DNA of 64,000 nucleotides from Apiospora phragmitis (Eukaryota > Ascomycota > Sordariomycetes > Amphisphaeriales > Apiosporaceae): positions 558,001 through 622,000 of the forward strand of contig JAQQWL010000010.1 in the NCBI GenBank assembly GCA_038363925.1, written 5' to 3'. The position numbers and the translations under genes are program-made. Under the pieces are notes generated by a model. The model ran no database searches. It had not been told where the DNA came from and saw only the letters and a program-made list of their open reading frames with translations. Positions 59,476 to 64,000 of this stretch are shown piece after piece; position 1 is the first letter of the stretch; every line of letters begins with the position of its first letter.

Positions 59476-61128
59476 AGATTAGGCAGCCTCTAAATGCAGA
59501 GGGAGTTTGTTTCTCTCGGCCCTAGAGCCAGCTGATTAAGTAAGTATCAAGTGAGACGGGGAAAATGCTACAAGCAAAGTACTCAAACTAATCTAAAACA
59601 TGAAGACACCGCTGGAAAAATTTTGTGTCTGCGCTAGGGAGCAAATTCGAAATATGCGTTTTCTTGTGAGAGCGCTCATGACTGTCCGATAGCATATCTG
59701 GACTTTCAACTATTCTTGACACGATGCATCCAGGAGGTCTCCAATCCATCCTACAACACCACCTTATTATGCCGTAGCCATCATGAATAGACCCGAAGTT
59801 CAGAGACAGAACCAGTGTATGTGCAATGCGTCGAAGATTGGGTACTTCGTATGCTCATATAGACGGTGGTGGGTTTTGATATGTCGTAACTAGATAGTCT
59901 TAATGGACCGCCGGTAACAATCTAATGCAGTGGCATTTCAACAGCTATGTTTATCCCCAAACTGATCATTCAGGGCTTGTGTCCTTTCGTGTGCTGCTTA
60001 TGCAAGATCGTCGTGGTGACTCGATATTAGAAGCCTAGGCTAAAGAGCCTGACGCGCGCTAACAAACGGGTGACGGGATTGCATGGGGATCTGACCAATG
60101 CCCCTCAGCTCTGCAGAGAATCCCAGTCATGAGATGGCTGTGGTATGGGACCGGAGTATATGTGCAACACGTATAAGGCTGAGGCGTTGCCCGGATTATA
60201 CGGCTATCTCCTAATGCCTTGGTCCATTGCACCAACTGCCGCGGGGTTACACGGGATGCCAATGCACTCCGGTCGCAGGGGTAAAGATCCCCTGGAAGTA
60301 CACAAACAAATCATGCACTGTCTTTTCTTGACCCTGACTAGGTAGGCTCTATGCAGTGCAGTTTTCAACCTGGTCCATGCTTTTAACCAAAATAGCTCTA
60401 CCATCTGATACCGGTCAAGGGAAGACAGTCCTGCTACACTCGTATAAATGGTCGAGACCTTTAGCTGAGCCGAGGACTCATTACGAATCAGTACCGGCTA
60501 AGCCCGATGATCAATATATTATAAATGAAGTTACCCTATCAAGAGGATACTATGGCAACCAAAAGCTCGTGGGTCAAATGCCTCCCTTTAAAGCTGTGAC
60601 GACACGCTTTCAAAGTCAACATCAACCTAATGGGGTAGTAATCGCAAGTGCAAGTATTATAAACTAGTTAACTACGAAAAGTCCGGAGTCCTAAAAACTT
60701 ACCTTGACTGAAATCACGTGGTAGATGGTGCACTATTGCATTAACCCCCAAGCGAGGGGCTAAATAGGGGCTTCAGATGGAAGGGGCAGCCAATGTGCCC
60801 CAGCGAATGCAAATAACGGCAAAATCGTAGAAACTCGTAGCGAGCCGTGACAACTCAGAGGCTTGCGAATTAAGTCTGCGCGGCAAGTATTGTGAACGCT
60901 TCGAATAGTTGTTGAGACGGTCTAGAAGCAGAGCCAAGGAGTTCGACAAATGTGCTTAATATCATAACGCAAACAAAGCTGTCAAACGAGATTTGAAAGT
61001 CGAAAGTCTCTGCCAATGACAGGATGAGGGCATGCTGGTTCTAATGCATTAGTCTAAATGGGTAAAGTTGGTCTAAATAGCCTTATCCTACACGATCATA
61101 GTCTTCCGTCTATGCAAGGTTTCCTGGC
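59476..61128. other. Intergenic region
   Basis: About 1.6 kb without a gene I can support; short frames at 60059-60667 overlap on both strands and lack domains. Composition is normal, with no RIP signature. Confidence 0.5.
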
Positions 61129-62509
61129 TCACTGAGTGCTGTACATAAAGGGGTTATAAACTACGTTTCTCTCGTAGTCCGTAACAGTTTCATCATCCAG
61201 ATCCCCTGTATCATCAACCGTCAACGGAGGAACGCCGTCGCCATAACCGCTGTTGCCGCCACTAGCAACCATGCTACTACTCCCCGAGATGTTATCCAGT
61301 GGGTTTTGGTAATAAGGATCGTGTACGGGAGGTGCGTCCTGGGCGGGGTAGTACTGGCCATCTAATACCCCTTGGAGGTTTGACGGGACTTGCTGGTTCC
61401 ATGACATAAGTCCTGGCGGCTCGGAGAAAGTGCTTGTCATCGGCGCCCCATAGGACGATGACCAACTCGCCATCGCATTCTGGGGAGCATGTCGCCAGTA
61501 TTCGGTCGAACCGGCGGCTGGCTGAGATGGTCGAATCGAATAATCCTTCGAATGGTTATAGTCGACTGCGTATTCGTCTTGTGCCAAGGGAGTTAATCCT
61601 AAGTTTGTGGATGTCGGAGGTAACGAAGCTGTCTCGCCAGTGTCTAGGAAGCTGGTCGTGGATTGTGAGGCTGCCGTGTCCGAGTTACTCGTTCTTCTGG
61701 TTATGATGGTATATCTGGATCTCATCAGTTGCAGTTCTTACATGATGCGGATGTTTAGAAGTAGTGTACCTATTCTTCAAGTCGTTCCTCGATCGGGATT
61801 TATAATAGCTCTCCTGTATTTGCTTCCACTGCCTGCCGTGCTTCTCGACCGCACGTATCAATCGGTCGTCCTGTCTCCAAGTTAGCAAGATCCTTAAGGA
61901 GAACACGACGAAACCGGCTCTCCCGAAACGCCAGAACAAAGCATTGCCCTACCTCTTCCTCGGTCCAGTTTCCATGTTTTATGTTAGGGTCCAGACTTTG
62001 CTGCCATCTTTTGGCGCATTCTAGTCTCACAGTCAGCCTCCGTGCCGTTCCACGTGCTATGCCGCTTTAGTTCTTACGGTCAGCTGAACGGGAAGCCACC
62101 TCTTCCGACACTCTGGTCCACCTATTTTCACACGTCAGATGACCTTTTTTCTCCAACACTAGCTTCAGGTTTGACTTACTTGGATCCGTGGACCACCATC
62201 GCCTTCCGTAAGCGTTGGTCCTCCTCTCGACTCCATGGCCCCTTATTGAGACCTCCGCAGACTTTGTTGACCCATCTTTTCCGACAGTCTTTGTTGCTTC
62301 TACCCGGGACGCCTTCGGCAATGCGACTCCAGTCCGTAATCTCGTTCGGGTCGGCTATTCCCGTCGTACAACATGAGCAAAAGGGAACAGAAGCTTAGAG
62401 GGTATGGATGGGCAGTAGTCAACTCACATAGCCTTGTGAACTCGTGGTACAACAGTGCATCTTCCTCCTCGCTCCACCGCTTCGGTGACTTACGGCCTGA
62501 GGAAGCCAT
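61129..62509 (-). CDS. Three-repeat Myb/SANT DNA-binding protein
   Basis: Six exons join perfectly: 62509-62428, 62354-62180, 62121-62078, 62020-61953, 61870-61770, 61714-61129, giving 351 residues. Repeat 1: KRWSEEEDALLYHEF to DCRKRWVNKV; repeat 2: KGPWSREDDQRLRKAM, WTRVSEEVASRSADQCAKRW; repeat 3: NWTEEEDDRLIRAVEKHGRQWKQI to DLKNRYTIITRR. The conserved tryptophans are present in all three, as in R1R2R3-type Myb proteins and fungal relatives such as BAS1 or FlbD. The C-terminal half is Ser/Pro/Gln-rich, likely disordered, with an acidic stretch (DDTGDLDDETVTDYE) that could be an activation region. It is expected to be a nuclear sequence-specific transcription factor; targets unknown. Five introns in 340 bp split the repeats. 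Confidence 0.88.
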
Positions 62510-63665
62510 GATAAACTTGCTATGGGCATATCTCTGAGCCGATTAAACTGGATCTCTGTTTTGGCATGGGCTGGGATAAGAGCAAGCCTTAAGTATTATC
62601 TCTGCCTAGAGTTGAGACAGTCCAGATCATCATGCTCCCCATACGTAGCATCCTGGCTGTGCCATGGAAGCACATTTCGCATCCTCTGATAGGCCTTATG
62701 GGACGGTTTGCGTAAGAAGATTTTTCGCGAGAGTAGCCCCCAAAACTATCAATAAGGCTGACATTGCAGTAGGTTAGGAACAAACATAAGGGATGACAGG
62801 GGTCGTCATTTGTTATCAGGAATAAAATAAGCTCGAATATCTTGTTCTGGAATCTTGATGACAGCTTCTAGGTAACATGAACTACAGCTTGCCAGCCTTA
62901 ATCTGACCCAAATACATTGTTTTATGATATGCTCGTCAGCTCGCGCCTGCATGTCGGATTCCTGAAGGGAAAGGCGCCCCTGAAATGAACCGTTTGTGCC
63001 ATTTTACGACAACTAGGTATCCGGATAAGCTGAGAAATCCATAAGGCAAGAGTTCCTTCCTTCCCCTGTTGGCCGGCATCAGCAAGCGGCAGTGAAATGC
63101 AAGGGATTTTTGGGACAGGCTACCCATTAACACTAGGGTGGTGGGAATGGCCGCTGTACCCGCCGGTTTGGTACTTGCCAAAGCATCCGGTCATAGCAAA
63201 TGACCCCCCGCATTCTCAGAAGGCGATTGTCTGGAGGGCGGTGCATACTCCGGTCCCAGCTGACATGGTGGGGTGGGTGTGCTGATGTCGGGCTTCAGGG
63301 GGGGGAGGGGGCGATGTGTCTAGCTATATATAAAGTTGTTTACTGTAACTCAGCTTAGTTAAGTTTAGGTAACCCTTTTTTCTTGCACCCGCCAATCGCA
63401 AGCAGAGCTGTTTGCAGTTTGTGTTACGACCATAGCAACCTCTCCGAAAACGTTTACACCGCCCTACTGTCGAACGCAGCATATGCAAGTCCAATGCAAA
63501 GCAAAATCCTTTGAGGTAAATCGGTCCCGAAGCTCCGGAAGGATTTATTTTAATGCAGCTATCAGATCATGGTGGATTGCGGCCCCCTAGCGCTTCTTCC
63601 CGTCCGTCGCGAGAGCCGTATAACGTGGCAATGCTAGCTCCCAGCTCCATCGGCTTTTCGACCGC
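62510..63665. other. Intergenic region
   Basis: No gene supported. Open frames at 62589-62783 and 62936-63181 have no recognisable content. Confidence 0.5.
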
Positions 63666-64000
63666 CTATAGCTCATACACCCCTGGCTTGCCAGCAGCTC
63701 CTGGCGGCGCCAAGTCCGCTTCTAGCTGCATAATCCCTGTATCCTCCAGCTGTGGCTTACTATAAGACAGTCTTACTCCCTCATACGGCCTTTTGTTTCT
63801 CTTCGCTGGGGATGCATTTTCCCTGCCTTCGTTTTCTTTCTTCTGCCGCCTCCCGCATCGATGGCGTGCCATAAGCCATCCGACGTGTAAGCTAATGGCA
63901 ATACACGCGATGACACCTACTATAATTGCTAAGATATACTGAAAGCTTGGGCTTCCGAGGTCCGGCGCTTGGGATTGTATAGGCGGTGTCGCTGAGGTCA
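63666..64000 (-). CDS. 3' end of a single-span membrane protein, cut by the window edge
   Basis: The minus-strand frame is open from the window end to a TAG at 63666-63668. It encodes a Ser/Pro-rich stretch, a transmembrane helix (YILAIIVGVIACIAISL), a basic stop-transfer (ARHRCGRRQKK) and a cytoplasmic tail with KPQLE and the final VYEL. This tail type (KPELD...PVYEL) recurs in fungal surface proteins with Kelch, WSC or similar ectodomains, which would lie beyond 64000. The 48197-48616 protein has a related architecture. Confidence 0.65.
   Translation of the reverse strand, partial: TSATPPIQSQAPDLGSPSFQYILAIIVGVIACIAISLHVGWLMARHRCGRRQKKENEGRENASPAKRNKRPYEGVRLSYSKPQLEDTGIMQLEADLAPPGAAGKPGVYEL

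Noticed and set aside
1..64000. CRISPR array, bacterial operon or phage features
   Set aside because: No regularly spaced direct repeats; introns and gene families are fungal throughout.

Overview
The window is nuclear DNA of a filamentous ascomycete (Pezizomycotina; Sordariomycetes is my guess). The evidence is short GT-AG introns of 44-130 bp, fungal gene families (SAT4-type rhodopsin-like protein, 2EXR proteins, DUF2237, an ADCK2-type UbiB kinase, a cytochrome c heme lyase) and AT-rich blocks with the signature of repeat-induced point mutation (RIP): TA is everywhere, CA and TG are nearly absent, and CG survives.

Layout. 1-10450 is a RIP-degraded transposon graveyard. It holds the 3' part of a pogo/Fot1-like DNA transposon (1-917) and three solo LTRs of one 207-208 bp family. 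10451-14039 is gene-poor. 14040-39073 is a euchromatic segment: a rhodopsin-like membrane protein, a secreted protein, a mitochondrial UbiB/ADCK2-type kinase, a cytochrome c heme lyase, a small membrane protein, a dynamin-like GTPase, an intron-containing tRNA-Ala(CGC), an AYR1-like short-chain dehydrogenase, an F-box gene with a decayed tandem copy, and an aquaglyceroporin-like channel. 39599-47131 is a lineage-specific cluster of 2EXR and 2EXR-like genes around a dead glycosyltransferase. 48792-50670 is a complete but RIP-killed pogo-type transposon with terminal inverted repeats and a TA target duplication; the element cut by the left window edge is a second copy. 51107-64000 is an accessory region with a secreted esterase carrying an internal stop, a flavin monooxygenase pseudogene, a DUF2237 gene, a multi-exon fungal membrane protein with a decayed partial duplicate, a three-repeat Myb/SANT protein, and the 3' end of a single-span membrane protein.

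The genes do not form one pathway. The heme lyase and UbiB-type kinase, divergently arranged 557 bp apart, both act in mitochondria; the rest look independent, and family birth and death dominates the accessory parts. Several otherwise well-conserved genes are interrupted by shifts that each fit one missing base at or near a homopolymer, so some apparent pseudogenes may be assembly errors. I did not find a clearly new biological system; the strongest structural observations are the complete pogo element, the solo LTRs with target duplications, the 2EXR expansion with a shared intron, and a dehydrogenase with two GC-AG introns and a Phe in place of its catalytic Tyr.
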